Of a stretch of DNA of 64,000 nt, positions 25,454 to 36,722 are shown piece by piece. Numbering within the stretch: position 1 is the first letter of the stretch; each line of letters starts with the position of its first letter. The position numbers and the translations under genes were made by a program. The stretch comes from Sarcomyxa edulis (taxonomy: Eukaryota > Basidiomycota > Agaricomycetes > Agaricales > Mycenaceae), in the NCBI GenBank assembly GCA_009761415.1, contig QUOL01000027.1, forward strand, positions 62,001 to 126,000. The letters are read 5' to 3'. Below the pieces are notes generated by a model that saw nothing but the letters and a program-made list of their open reading frames with translations, was not told the DNA's origin and did not search any database.

Positions 25454-25874
25454 GCAGAAATACGGTGTACAGAACTTGTGGCAAGAGGTTGTTGTGAAGA
25501 GGCAGAATTCGAAGGTCATATTCGGACATGTCAGGTTTTATATAATGCCGGAGTTTGAAAACAGACAAAGCAAAGAGAACAATGGGAGATGCGCTGTGGC
25601 CCATACGGCTAGCCACTCGATGTAAGTGGCATCGACAGTCGCGCTTGGTCACGGTCATATCGCGCAAATTTCAAAACGCGGTGGCTGTTTTTGGTAAGAA
25701 TGTCACGACGGTGTCACGGTCTTGTCTTGTCACTCTTGTCTTGTCTTGTGACTTGTGTGATTCTTCTCTTTGTTCCTTTCTTTGACGTTCGTCTTGAAAC
25801 TCTCTATCCAAAAATTCCGGCCTCATAAGTACTTGAGTACACTAAACAGCTCTCTCGCGCCTTCAAAGTTTGGG
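25454..25874. promoter_or_regulatory. Bidirectional intergenic region between K1 and K2
   Basis: These 421 bases separate two divergently transcribed K-family genes. The K2 side carries a run of imperfect CTTGT units at about 25,721-25,755 that might be regulatory or simply low-complexity. No conventional promoter box was identified. Confidence 0.45.
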
Positions 25875-28080
25875 ATGAATGATGAAACTCGAGCTGTTCT
25901 CAGCTACAACCCTCCTCGCCCCGTAATGCACCCTAGCCGTGCCACTCCTGTTCCACCATCGCCGCTGACATTCTATGATAGACACATCGATAAGCAGCTG
26001 CTGCTTAGACGAGTCATTACTGGGCCATCTATTCTGCAGTGTCTATCCAGAGCAGTTGATCAAAAACTCGTTGCCCTGCAAGATAGTGGAATCGTGCTTC
26101 CGCCCAAGGAACCAGATCCGTACGGTTTCAAAGATCAAGACGATAGAGACGAGTTTGCCCTTGAGACACAAGGGCACAGCGATCCAGACTCTCTGGCGTT
26201 GTTCTATCATCGCACTATCGGCCTGATCTGCGACTCGTTGGCCTCCTTACTTGCTATCTTTCCCAGCGCGTCTTCTTCTTGGTTTTCCTTGTTGCGATGG
26301 TCCCAAGAGTGCGGAACAGATACCACTGCACAACCATATATAATGGAAGATTTTGCCTTACGATTGACGGAAGTATGCTCTGACGATTCGAAACTACCCG
26401 ATTGTCTCAGTCAAGACATGAAGAGACTGTTACGAGAAACGGTCAAGCGATATCCCGAATTAGCGACATGGCAAATCATTGATTTGTCAGTAGCGAACGA
26501 AAAGGTCATACAGGCGATGGATAAGGTCGCGCCCGCTGTATCCTTCGCATTCAAGACATGTCTTACCACCGGCCATCCCTCTCGCCCAGATATCCCAGTA
26601 CCCCCGGATGCACTAAAGGTCCCATGGACCATTCCATCGAAGAAAATAGATGTTCCCTGGACACACACGCGATCTCGACACTCTTCAGCATCTGATAACA
26701 CGAAAACCTCCATGGTCAAGCCCTGTAAACTGGGGACCAGTACGAAGACAAAAAAATCATCTGTTCTCGTTGCGAAAGAACTCATCCAACATGTACGTGC
26801 CTTCGATATTGCTACCTAGTAAACCCCTTGTCCTGATCCGAGTGCAGGCCTGGGCGCAATGCACTGTAAAGGACACGACGCTTGTCGTATTCCACTGTGG
26901 CACTCTGGAACGTATAGGAGTCCGGGATCGCAAAAACCAAGCGCTTTATCTGACGGACGTCATAGACGTACACGCGTGCAAAGACCCAGCTTACGGCAAA
27001 CTGCACGTAGGATTGTACATGACGGCTCTCGAAGACACACTGGATCGTGTAAAGCAACAACTCGAGGCGGAGACGCAACGCGCGAAAGTAACAACAGATA
27101 TCAAAGAACAGGGTCCAAGGCGGAAACGTGTAAAAACCGGCTACGCTCGTCGACGCGGCCGAGGCAAGAAAACTCAAGTACCGAAGGTTGTGAAAGAAGA
27201 AGAAGACGACGAAGACGGAGGTGATAGTCAGGCGCGTATGCTGTATTCATCAATGTCCGCGGAAATGTCTTATACCTATCCTCGCGGCTCACCCGCAGGC
27301 TGTCTGCACTCATGTTGCGAGTCGGCCGTTGATGCTGCTTTATATCTGCTATAGCACGTACAACTCACCATCCCCGGCGTCCTTCTTACGACTCGGCGTT
27401 GCCCCTGCATCGTACCTACCAGGAAAACCGGAGACACATAAGCCGAATCTCAAGTCACCCGGATACCTCCCAAGTGAATATATCACCCTCGTCCTCACTT
27501 CCTATATTGGTGCAGGAGCAACGGGGATGGTGCACGATGCTACTCTAGAAATCCAACGTGAGGCAGGGCCACCAATCATCCGGGATGTGGTCGTCAAACT
27601 CTCGTTCACTCCGGAACAACGACAACGTCTGCTGCACGAATATTCTATATACCTATGTCTCTCCACCTCTGATACGCCTGGAGTACTGCGGGCGTTTGGC
27701 TTGTATGAAGATGTCGAAGGAGGAGCCCTGGCGCTGGTCCTCGAACACGGAGGAATCTCGCTGTGGCATCGAGAAGAGGTACGCACAAATTCTGTAACGG
27801 TATCTGATTCGGAACGGTGTGTGTTCGTGGCTTCTTGGTTTCTCTGCAACTCTCTGATCGAATTTGCAGGGAAGCGTTTGTCGCGTGTTTAGATGGTATA
27901 CATAAGGCTGGCGTAGTTCACAACGACATTCGACCGCCGAATCTGCTGGTCAACAAGGATGGAAAAGTCTTTATTGTTGACTTCGATAAGGCTGCCGTGG
28001 CCAACAACAAGCAAGATCTCACTCGGGAGCGTGATAAACTGGATATCTTGTTAGATGGAGAATATACATCAGACTGGTAG
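25875..28080 (+). CDS. K2: kinase-like family member, kinase motifs intact
   Basis: It has four exons and about 660 residues. The start MNDETRAVLSYNPP matches the conserved family opening ([acidic]-x-L-x-x-[YF]NPP), so the upstream ATG is not used. Exon 1 (to about 26,790) has PLTFYDRHIDKQLLLRRV, IMEDFALRL and ELATWQIIDLS; the E-x-K position is Q-x-I, so nuclease activity is unlikely. Exon 2 opens AWAQCTVKDTTLVVFHCG and contains YGKLHVGLY and a basic, NLS-like linker (RRKRVKTGYARRRGRGKK). Exons 3-4 form the kinase-like domain: Gly-loop GAGATGMVHDA, lysine in RDVVVKLSF, catalytic loop VVHNDIRPPNLLV, and VDFDKA in place of DFG. It ends GEYTSDW soon after, with no APE motif. It is closest to K4. 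Confidence 0.82.
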
Positions 28081-28404
28081 CTTTTTACTCACTCTGGATT
28101 CTTCACTGTTTGGACTAGTTGTCTCATAAGAATCCCAATGATCACTCTAAGATTTTACGTTTCTCAAGGAAACGACCTCTTGTACTGTTGCAAACTTGTA
28201 CTCGTAAGCGAATTCCAGAGTGACAACTTCCAAATAAAACAACGAGATTCGGTAAATGCCGGTGCTTTATTTTTAGCGCTCGAAATTCTTCACTGACTCA
28301 CCGTCTCATACTACCAGCGCTGCCATTTCCATAAATCGGCGTGAATGCCACAGTGCCTGTGTTAATATTTTATCTATCTTGATTGTATTTCTTCGATATT
28401 CCTG
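28081..28404. other. Short intergenic region K2 - TYR1
   Basis: It holds the 3' end of K2 and the TYR1 promoter. Nothing else was recognised. Confidence 0.5.
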
Positions 28405-30136
28405 ATGGCTCACATTGACCCAAATGTCACCCCCTCATCCCCCATCGATGACCAACCTACAATTGGTTTGATCGGGATGGGTGCAATGGGAAGGATGTAC
28501 GCGAAATATCTATCGGAGGCTGGATGGAAGAAGTACGCTATCCTCTACGCTCTCTGCTCCAGTACTTACGTCTTGCACAGAATTCACGTATGCGACTTGC
28601 CTCAAAAATTTGAGGCGCTCAAGGCTGAATATGCCGGTCTGTCTATGTATACTCTTGCATATGAACGCCAATTGATTCGTTATATAGGAATCCCAGGAAT
28701 AAAGGTCTTCTCGACAGGCCATGCCGTCTCCAGGTCTTCCGACTTCCTCATGTACTCCGTAGAAGCTGAGTTCATCGAAAACGTAGTTGCTCAGTACGGA
28801 CCCTGTACGTTTTCTTGGCAAATCTTCCGCCTTTCAACGTATAACCGCGTTTGTTCTCAGCTACGAAACTGGGTGCTATAGTTGCCGGTCAAACCTCTGT
28901 CAAAGCGCCAGAAAAGATAGCTTTTGAGAAATATCTTCCAGAGGACGTCTACATTATTTCTTGTCATTCCCTTCATGGTCCCACAGTAAGTCCTTTGGGA
29001 CAACCATTGGTGCGTATCTATTTCATGTTAGCCTCGAGACTCGGTAACTAACATTTCCACCCTAAATTTCGACATCACTTTCACTCTCAAACTCTAAACG
29101 TAATCACAGATTCTCATCAAACATCGCGCACCAGATTGGGCCCTGACCCTAGTCGAAAGTATTCTAAGATCATTCCGTTCTCGATATGTCTACATGTCCT
29201 ACGAAGATCATGATCTGGTAACAGCAAACACACAAGCAGTAACGCATGCTGCTTTTCTTAGGTACGTAAATGTTCAACCAAACAAAATGTTCAAATTCCC
29301 AACAACGTTTTCATAGTATGGGAACCGCATGGGCTTCAGCTCTATCCTATCCCTGGGAACAAGGGCTTTACGTCGGTGGAATTGAGACCGTCAAAGTCAA
29401 TCTAGCACTGCGGATATATTCGAATAAATGGCACGTCTATGCCGGTCTAGCTATCCTCAATCCCAGCGCTCGAACACAGATAGACCAATATGCAAAGAGC
29501 GCTACAGAACTGTACAAGCTCATGCTCGAAGGGCCTGGAGGCGAAGGAGAAAAACGTCTCCGAGAAAGAGTGGAGTGGGGAAGGACCGTAGTCTTCGGTG
29601 TCGATGCTCTGAAGAAGAAGCGAAAGCCGATACTTCTTTCCGAAGATGTGCTAGACAAGTTCAGTCTAGGTCGTAGACCAACTCCACCCGTTCCTGCAGA
29701 CCTATCAAACGACGAGCCACCATCACCAGCAACACCGACTCGCCTCCCAAAAGCGAATTCTCATTTATCTCTACTTGCCATGGTGGACTGCTGGGCACAT
29801 CTCGAAATAAAGCCGTTCCTCCATCTATCGCTAGCAGCGACGCCGATATTCCGTCTATTCTTGGGAGTGGCAGAATATCTCTTCCTCTCTCCGCAGTTGC
29901 TCTCTTCTGCCCTACATAGTGCTCTACACGATACATGGCATCGATCGGATGATCTCGAGTTCGTGGTAGCTGCTAGGGGGTGGAGTCAGTGTGTTAGTTT
30001 TGGGAGTTTCGAGGTTTACCGGAGGAGGTTCGAGGAAACGAGAGGGTTCTTTGACGGGCGATTTGAGGAGGCAGGTGTCCTTGGTAGCGAGATGATCAAA
30101 GCTATCATGGAAACTTCTGTGGAATCTGAGGATTAG
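28405..30136 (+). CDS. TYR1: Prephenate dehydrogenase (NADP+)
   Basis: It oxidatively decarboxylates prephenate to 4-hydroxyphenylpyruvate in tyrosine synthesis. The N-terminal Rossmann motif is IGLIGMGAMGRMYAKYLSEA. Further family blocks are the SDFLMYSVEA-type segment, GAIVAGQTSVKAPE, AFEKYLPEDVYIISCHSLHG, DHDLVTANTQAVTHAAFLSM, and VKVNLALRIYSNKWHVYAGL in the C-terminal dimerisation domain. These follow fungal Tyr1 closely. About five exons are used, and the last (29,316-30,136) is long. The C-terminal region after VVFG carries a long low-conservation extension with a Pro/Ser-rich segment. It is a single-copy housekeeping gene sitting between K2 and K3 on the same strand. Confidence 0.93.
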
Positions 30137-30445
30137 CTCAAGTTGCGTCGTCATCTTCTCCCCACCCTCCCTCTCATTCGTTACTATATATCCATAAGCC
30201 TAATGCACTCTATCATCTTGGCGTCAGCGCATGTGACGAACTCCCATGATGAAAAGCGTAAATTCTGTACCCATCAATAGCGCTCTCGAGTCATTCTTGT
30301 CTGTTGATTTCATCATTGATGTTCCCAGGCTGATCTTTCACCGCGCTTTCACGTTTGAAAAGGTAAGGCCTATACCCTACCTCAGTCCCCTTCAAACTCG
30401 TATTCAATTTCAATTCTCGTGTAGCTCAAATTTCAGCAAATAGAA
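30137..30445. other. Intergenic, TYR1 - K3
   Basis: 309 bases with the TYR1 3' end and the K3 promoter. A short frame at 30,246-30,443 precedes the K3 start and is probably 5' UTR. Confidence 0.45.
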
Positions 30446-32720
30446 ATGCTTGACATTCAACAAGAACTCAACGCTCTCTTCGATTTCAACCCTCCATTTC
30501 TGAGATGGCAGGATTCCGACGACTTCGATTCGCCCTCGTCAGACCCAGTTCTACCTTTGTCATTCTATGACAAAAATTTGGGTGACAGCTCAGTCCTGAA
30601 ACGGGTCAGGTCAATGCCATTCCTCTTGGACAGCATAGCCGTTACTGTCGACAAGGCGCTCAAATCCATCAAGGACCGTGGGATTGAACTTCCCCCCATC
30701 TCTGACCTATTCATCACACAAGAGGATCGCGAATTTGTGTTTCGCGACGAACCCATCATGTATAGGCCCCAATCCGTAGCTGAGGTATATCGCCAGACGA
30801 TAGCCAAGTGCTGTAAGACCGTGGCCTCAATGCTGCTGATACACCCCAGCGCGGACTCGTGGCTGTCTTGTCTTGAATGGGAGACATGGCCCTTTCCCTT
30901 GCCTGGCGGGCAATCATATGCTCTCGAAGACAGAGCTTTACGAGTGTCGCATCATTTTTCTTCGGATGCAGAGCCTTATGACTTTGGGGAACATAATCTA
31001 GATGATGAAAGCATCAACCTACTGCGTGAAGTACGAAGTCAATTCATGGACTTGGCTACTTGGGAAATCCTTCCGATGACTGCAGAAGCCCTGGGACTTC
31101 TGGAAAGTATGTCAGATCTTTCGAATGCTGACTATTTCGAGTTCGAGGCGTGCAGAGTCATCACTGATGCCACACGCAACCTACCTATTCGCCCCCAGAC
31201 TATGGACGCTATTGAAACGCCCTGGGTCATTCCCACTAGATCTCCAGAGAAAATTACAAAAGGTTTCGTGACGGGAGAAGAATCAGTTGACAGACCTTCG
31301 AGAAATACACGTTCGCGGACTACGCTACGACCCAGGATTTTGAAAGGCAAGTCTCGAGAGACGAAGCCCAACTTGGACAGCGTTTCGGTTCTTCCACGAA
31401 GACGAAAAGGAAAACCCAAGGAGCAGCCTCTGAGTCGTGTTACCGTGCAACGACTCGTTCAACACGTGAGCTGAGCAAGTCATTCTCGTATCCATCTTCG
31501 ATGTACTGATCGTTCTTGACATAGGCTTGGGCGGAGTCGACTCGTAAAGACACAACATTAATCATCTTCCACGCTGGAAATCTTGAAAGGATAGCCATTC
31601 GTCACCGCGAAACTCAGACGCTCTACATCTCAGATCTGATCCATGTCGACACCTGCAAGAACCCGGCTTACGGGAAGCTGCATGTTGGCCTTTATATTAC
31701 TGCTCTATCCGATGCTATCAATCGTGTCAAAATTATAGGAACCGATGAGACCAAGAGCGTTCGAGGGTCTGTAAAACGGTCTCTGGATGACGCAACTCCT
31801 GCTAGCAGGGTCAAACGCCGTAGAATGGCGACTACGAGTGCTCGCCGTATGGCGAGTAGCTTAATAAAGCCTCAAGGAATACAGGTGCTATTCGTCTCTC
31901 GGTCTCTTGTTCTTGTACCCAGCCGCTGATAAGTACCGTTAGGACGTCTTCAAAGACATAAGGGCCTGTAAACTTGCTATAGTTTATCTCGATTACGGTG
32001 TTCATACTTCCCGCATTCCGGCTTCATTGTTCCGTCTCCAGCCCTCTATCCCGCCACAACGAAGCACGAATATACCCACTCCACGGAAGTTGAAACGCAC
32101 ATATAAGCCACATGAATATATAACCCTCATTGTTGGTCTTAATTTCTCTTACGGTGGAACGGGTATAGTTCACGAGGCGCGACTCGAGGCCCGGACGAAA
32201 CAGGGTAATTTAACTGTACATGATGTCGTCGTCAAGCTCGCGTTCACGCCTAGCCAGCGTCAGAGACTCTGGTACGAATACTCTATTTATCATCTCTTGT
32301 CCAGCAACCGTGTTTCTGGTATCCTCACCGCTATCGGTGTCTATGGGAGTGCGGAGGACGGTGTATCAGCTCTTGTGATGACTCGCGGAGGGACATCGCT
32401 TCACTATCGTCATGGTGGTGTGGCAGCATTGACGCCTTCCCAGAAGTACATTTTCTTCTTCCAAGTGTGATTTCTCAATCTGAGTACCGAATTCACGCAG
32501 GGCCGCTTTTCTGAAGTCTCTGAAAGAGATGCATAGAGTGGGTGTGTGTCATGGTGACATCCGACTACCCAACCTCCTCGTTGATGACGCCGGTCAAGTC
32601 GCTATCATTGACTTCGATAGATCAAAGATCGACCCATCTGCCAACAAGAAGGATTTGGAATATGAGAAACTTAGTCGTATGTTGGATGGCTTCGATGTTG
32701 AAACTCCATTTTCCCCTTGA
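30446..32720 (+). CDS. K3: kinase-like family member, kinase motifs intact
   Basis: The start MLDIQQELNALFDFNPP matches the paralogs. Exon 1 has LPLSFYDKNLGDSSVLKRV, ALEDRALRV and DLATWEILPMT: the acidic residue of E-x-K is present, but Lys is replaced by Leu. After an intron at about 31,466-31,524 the next exon opens AWAESTRKDTTLIIFHAG, then YGKLHVGLYITAL, and a basic linker (ASRVKRRRMATTSARRMASS). The kinase-like domain has YGGTGIVHEARLE, VHDVVVKLAF, VCHGDIRLPNLLV and IIDFDRSKID, and ends after about 35 more residues. All phosphotransfer residues are present, with DFD instead of DFG. K3 stands somewhat apart from both the K2/K4 pair and the K5/K6/K8 group. Confidence 0.82.
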
Positions 32721-34349
32721 GTTATGCCCTTCTTCACACCATCCTGTTTCATTCATTAGAATCGGAGGTGATGCGTTCGCTCTCTCTATTTCCAATCTTG
32801 TGATCTTATTCTTGCGATGCATTGTCAATTTGTTTTCTAGTTTCACCTCGTGTTATTTATCACTATTTCTCATCGCCTTCGAACGTTAACACAAAGGTCT
32901 TTCCCCCGACTCCAGCGGAGTCGGAATCTGCTCATAGTATATCAGCTCGCAGCGACGACGGTTTGTTTGAGCGGCTGCCGTCCTCAGGTCCTCCGTCAAA
33001 ATCTTTTTGTTGGATCTGTAAGGTCCAATCATCCTGAGTTTGGGCATATCCTTCAACAGTCTGGCTTTTTTGCGTTCTAAACAGACGGAGTCGCACCTCA
33101 TAAAGTCGATTCTTGGTCCAGTCAAAACTCAACTCTACGTGTCCTTGTCTGGGTATCTATGAAAATTTGAATTATATTTTTCTATGTTCCTGATGTTGCC
33201 TGAATGACTAGATTTTGATTTAGAACCGATTCAGGATGTCTTTCGACGTCCTCCTCCATCCCTTCGAGGTGAATCCTCGATATGAGGCCACCCGCTAACA
33301 ACATAACCTCCCTCCGCGTTCGCCCGGGAGACCTCTCGAGCTCGAGCCATGCAAGCCGCGGTCCGGATCTCCTTCCCATCTCACGATCCCCGTACACAAT
33401 GACATTGCAAAAATACCCTGCGGCATGTCCATTCCTGACCATACCGACGCCCGATCTTCAAATTGCCGCGGCCGCTGGCCGAGATCCCTTCCAGTTGCAA
33501 GGCCGTCCTGCTCATCGAAGTATCTAGGCACTTTTTTTCTGCTGAAATAGATTTCCTGCAGAACCTGAAAATCGATATGAAGAAATTGGGCCAGGCTCGA
33601 TCCTCCTCGATCATGACTGGATCCGGAGGATTTTTGTTTTCTCCAAAACGTGACTTGTACGTGACGTACGCGACAGGACAGGCGACGCGACTCGACTCAC
33701 TCGAGGAATGCACTTCTCGATTCACTCTCAGAATGGTGTCGGACTCTGTATAGCTTGCATTGGGCAGGAAGACGTTCTCGACGATTGGGCAGGACTCCGA
33801 TTTTCTATCGTTCTACTTGTCTCCGTTTCTAGCGACTCTGGTAGACGAGGCCTTGCCAAATGATATGACTACGAAATATGGCACCGCTGTGTACTATCAT
33901 TGAAGGAAGCAGTAGCACCTTGTATTGCCCGATCTCGAGCATCATGATCCCTTAAATCCACGAATGATGGTGAACGGTGGTATGAATTCTAGTCTAGCAA
34001 TAACATAAAGAACACGAGGGGGTGCACAACACAGTGCGTGTATGAGAATATATAGGGAATAAGATATCGACTAGTATGATAATCGGCTCGTCCGTGTGTG
34101 CACCCAGTCTATTATGGGAGGGAAAGTGGTAACCGTATACATATTATCCAGATGAGAGACGGACGGCGTAATTGACCCTAGGAATCGAAATGAAGAATCA
34201 AGTGAAAGGAGTGGAGGGGAAGTCGAAGAAACGAACAGATAGAAAATGGAGAAGAAACGAAGAAGAAAACACGAATCTTTTTTCTGGGAATATAACAACA
34301 CGATGTAGATCCAATAAGATCCAAGTGCTGGACGCTGGGAAACCGTGGT
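32721..34349. other. Convergent intergenic region K3 / C2H2 gene
   Basis: Frames on both strands around 33,180-33,750 overlap each other (for example 33,282-33,527 plus and 33,295-33,531 minus) in a GC-richer patch. None has a recognisable domain, and I do not support a gene. It contains both 3' UTRs. Confidence 0.4.
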
Positions 34350-36722
34350 TCACAAATGCAAACGAGCATGTTGACCGAGGTTATCACGTCGACTGAATGA
34401 CTTGCCACAGTCTGGGTATGGGCAGAGATGTGCTGCCAAAAGACAAGAGTCAGTACGACAGTAGGATGAAGAACTCGAAGACTCACGTTTCTCGTAGGTA
34501 TGTATACTTCGGACATGTCTCTTCAAATGCTCGCCCCGAACGAAACATTTCCCGCACCCGGGTACCTTGCACATGTACGTTCGCTCAGACAAAGCCGGGC
34601 CGGGTTTTCCTTTCCTTGATTTAGATTTGAGCTGCGCCTTTCGCTTCTTCGCGTTTCCCTCATCATCAGAGGCCGAAGATGGGGCGAAAGATGGGGTAGG
34701 CGACGGTGATCGGGCGGGGTGATTGAAGGAAGACCGAGAGACGTCCAGGTCCTCCTTGTCCATCACTTTCATCTTTCTCTTCTTGCTGGATACGGTCAGC
34801 TGAGCATCCTCGCCAACAGCAGGAACCTTCCTTCCCCGACTTTTCTTCGTCAAATTCGGAATAACGATCGGTAACGGAATCGGGTTATTCTTCTTCCTCC
34901 TCACACCCCCACATCCCTCCGCACTCCCACTCTCATCGTATTCATGTTTAACACCCCCAAGTCCCAAGACGCCAGTCAATAACTCCAGTCCGTCCGCAGC
35001 TCCAATACTGACGTTCCTAGCCTTCTTCCCACTTCTCCTTTTCCGACCGTCGACGGGACCTGGCCTTTTATTCGCACCCTTCTTGGAGACGGAGGCGACG
35101 GCCGCAAGGAATTCAGCGTCTGTCTCAGAATCAGGTTCCGAGTCGGCATCATGGTCGTCGTTCTTCGATAAAGGCAATCCATGGGAATCGTACTCGAGTT
35201 CGAGCGTGTGAGGGAGAGGAGAAGGGGATAGGGATGGTTCGTATGCAGGATCGCGATCTGAATCAGCATCGTCGCCGACATCGCTCTCGATATCCATGGG
35301 TTCGACATCAGAGTCGATCTCCCCCTCAGCGTCTTCATCTTCTCCATCTGCATCTGCATCCTCGTCATCAAAGACTCTCTTCCTCTTGGAAGTCGGAGCC
35401 GTCAGACGAGCGATAGCAGCTACAGCTGCGTCTCGTTTAGAACGAGTCAATCGGCGTTGAGTCTCTGCTTCTTCTTCTTTTGTCTGGTCGTTGGTTCTGA
35501 CATCCCTTTCTCTTTTCGTCTCCCTTTTAACCCTCGGTTTGACTTCAACCTCCGTCTTCGCCTTCATCCTACGCCCGCCGACGGACTGTGCACCATCGTC
35601 GCCTGCCCTGAACCCCCGCTTTCGTTTCCTCCCATCCATCACATCGCGGTCCTCATCGGCATAGGCATAATACGCCGATGCAGAACCAGACGCCGATCTC
35701 GGAGAGTCCGTCGTCAGATCCGACATATTGATGAAATGTTGGTCCTGGTTCTGCTGCAACGGCGATTGGATGAGAGCCTTTGTGATATCCATACCGTTGC
35801 TATCATCGATGGAGTAGGGCAACGAGTGGTTGGATTGTGTTGGGGAGGTATACGAGTAGGCGTACTGGACGTTGGATGCATTAGGTGCGTTCCTAGTTGA
35901 CTCGGTACTGATCATGCTTAATCCTAGATCGGACTCGGCTTCTGGGGTGTACGGACTCGATGGTTGGGGATAGACGGGTGGCAACTGGTATTCGAGTGGG
36001 ATGGGATAGGTTCCGGGAGAATTGGACGACGACAAGGTGGGCAGGTCGGTATCGTAATCCAACGCGGAAGGCGACTGGAAAGGTAAGGGTGATCTAAAAT
36101 TCAGAGCTGATGGGGAATGATAGACGGTGGATGGGACTGTGGATGGGGCCGAGGAATAGTCGAGGTCGTAGTTATCGAGGTTGTCGTTATTGGTGGCGTT
36201 GGGATTGGAGGTGGCGTTGCCGTAAAATGGAGGAGTAGGCGTATGGGACCCAGGATCGTAGTACGGGTCATACATCTGGGGCGAGTTCGATCCATATGGA
36301 TTCGGGGAATGCGAATGTTCTGACAATTCGAGTTCGAGTTCTAGATCGAGTTGGTCCAACGGGGTAGAACTATAGTCGTACGATTCAGTGACCTCTGAGC
36401 TTTCAGCGTACTTTGGATCGGGAAGGAGGCCAAAATCTGGAGGATTTGAGTTATTCCAAGACGAGACCGACCTTGGATCGGAATTCGAAGCGACAAGGTA
36501 ACGTGCCATTTCCTCGTCTGATTGGGATTGATTTAGCATAGGCTCCCCACTCGAGTTGGATAAGAGAATCTGAGGAGGAACCATGGAACGCGGAGTGCTC
36601 GATGATTGACCGCGCAAGCCAGACGCGGTTGGATTCGAATTGTTTTGGATGGGCGTGAGGGGAGAAAGCAAGAGACCTATATCCATGGCTGACGGATACA
36701 TGTCGAACGGAAAGGTATTCAT
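34350..36722 (-). CDS. C2H2 zinc-finger transcription factor
   Basis: It is a predicted nuclear regulator of about 770 residues, with a long disordered Ser/Asn/Pro/Tyr-rich N-terminus, acidic patches (DEDADADGEDEDAEGEIDSD) and Lys/Arg-rich segments. Two C-terminal fingers are seen: YMCKVPGCGKCFVRGEHLKR...H and LCPYPDCGKSFSRRDNLGQH...H. The frame stays open through a 54-bp intron at 34,433-34,486 (starts GTGAGT, ends GGCAG on the minus strand). Removing it joins the fingers by TYEKPH, a near-canonical TGEKP linker. Two C-terminal fingers after a long disordered region recall stress regulators of the Msn2 type, but the target is unknown. The start at 36,722 is the first ATG of the frame, and MNTFPFDMYPSAMD looks natural. 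Confidence 0.88.
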   Translation of the reverse strand: MNTFPFDMYPSAMDIGLLLSPLTPIQNNSNPTASGLRGQSSSTPRSMVPPQILLSNSSGEPMLNQSQSDEEMARYLVASNSDPRSVSSWNNSNPPDFGLLPDPKYAESSEVTESYDYSSTPLDQLDLELELELSEHSHSPNPYGSNSPQMYDPYYDPGSHTPTPPFYGNATSNPNATNNDNLDNYDLDYSSAPSTVPSTVYHSPSALNFRSPLPFQSPSALDYDTDLPTLSSSNSPGTYPIPLEYQLPPVYPQPSSPYTPEAESDLGLSMISTESTRNAPNASNVQYAYSYTSPTQSNHSLPYSIDDSNGMDITKALIQSPLQQNQDQHFINMSDLTTDSPRSASGSASAYYAYADEDRDVMDGRKRKRGFRAGDDGAQSVGGRRMKAKTEVEVKPRVKRETKRERDVRTNDQTKEEEAETQRRLTRSKRDAAVAAIARLTAPTSKRKRVFDDEDADADGEDEDAEGEIDSDVEPMDIESDVGDDADSDRDPAYEPSLSPSPLPHTLELEYDSHGLPLSKNDDHDADSEPDSETDAEFLAAVASVSKKGANKRPGPVDGRKRRSGKKARNVSIGAADGLELLTGVLGLGGVKHEYDESGSAEGCGGVRRKKNNPIPLPIVIPNLTKKSRGRKVPAVGEDAQLTVSSKKRKMKVMDKEDLDVSRSSFNHPARSPSPTPSFAPSSASDDEGNAKKRKAQLKSKSRKGKPGPALSERTYMCKVPGCGKCFVRGEHLKRHVRSIHTYEKRESSSSSSYCRTDSCLLAAHLCPYPDCGKSFSRRDNLGQHARLHL

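Noticed and set aside
36101..36323. Short frames on both strands with simple repeats (Thr/Ile/Pro or Val/Gly/Glu)
   Set aside because: Shadows of the low-complexity, Asn/Ser-rich coding region of the C2H2 factor.
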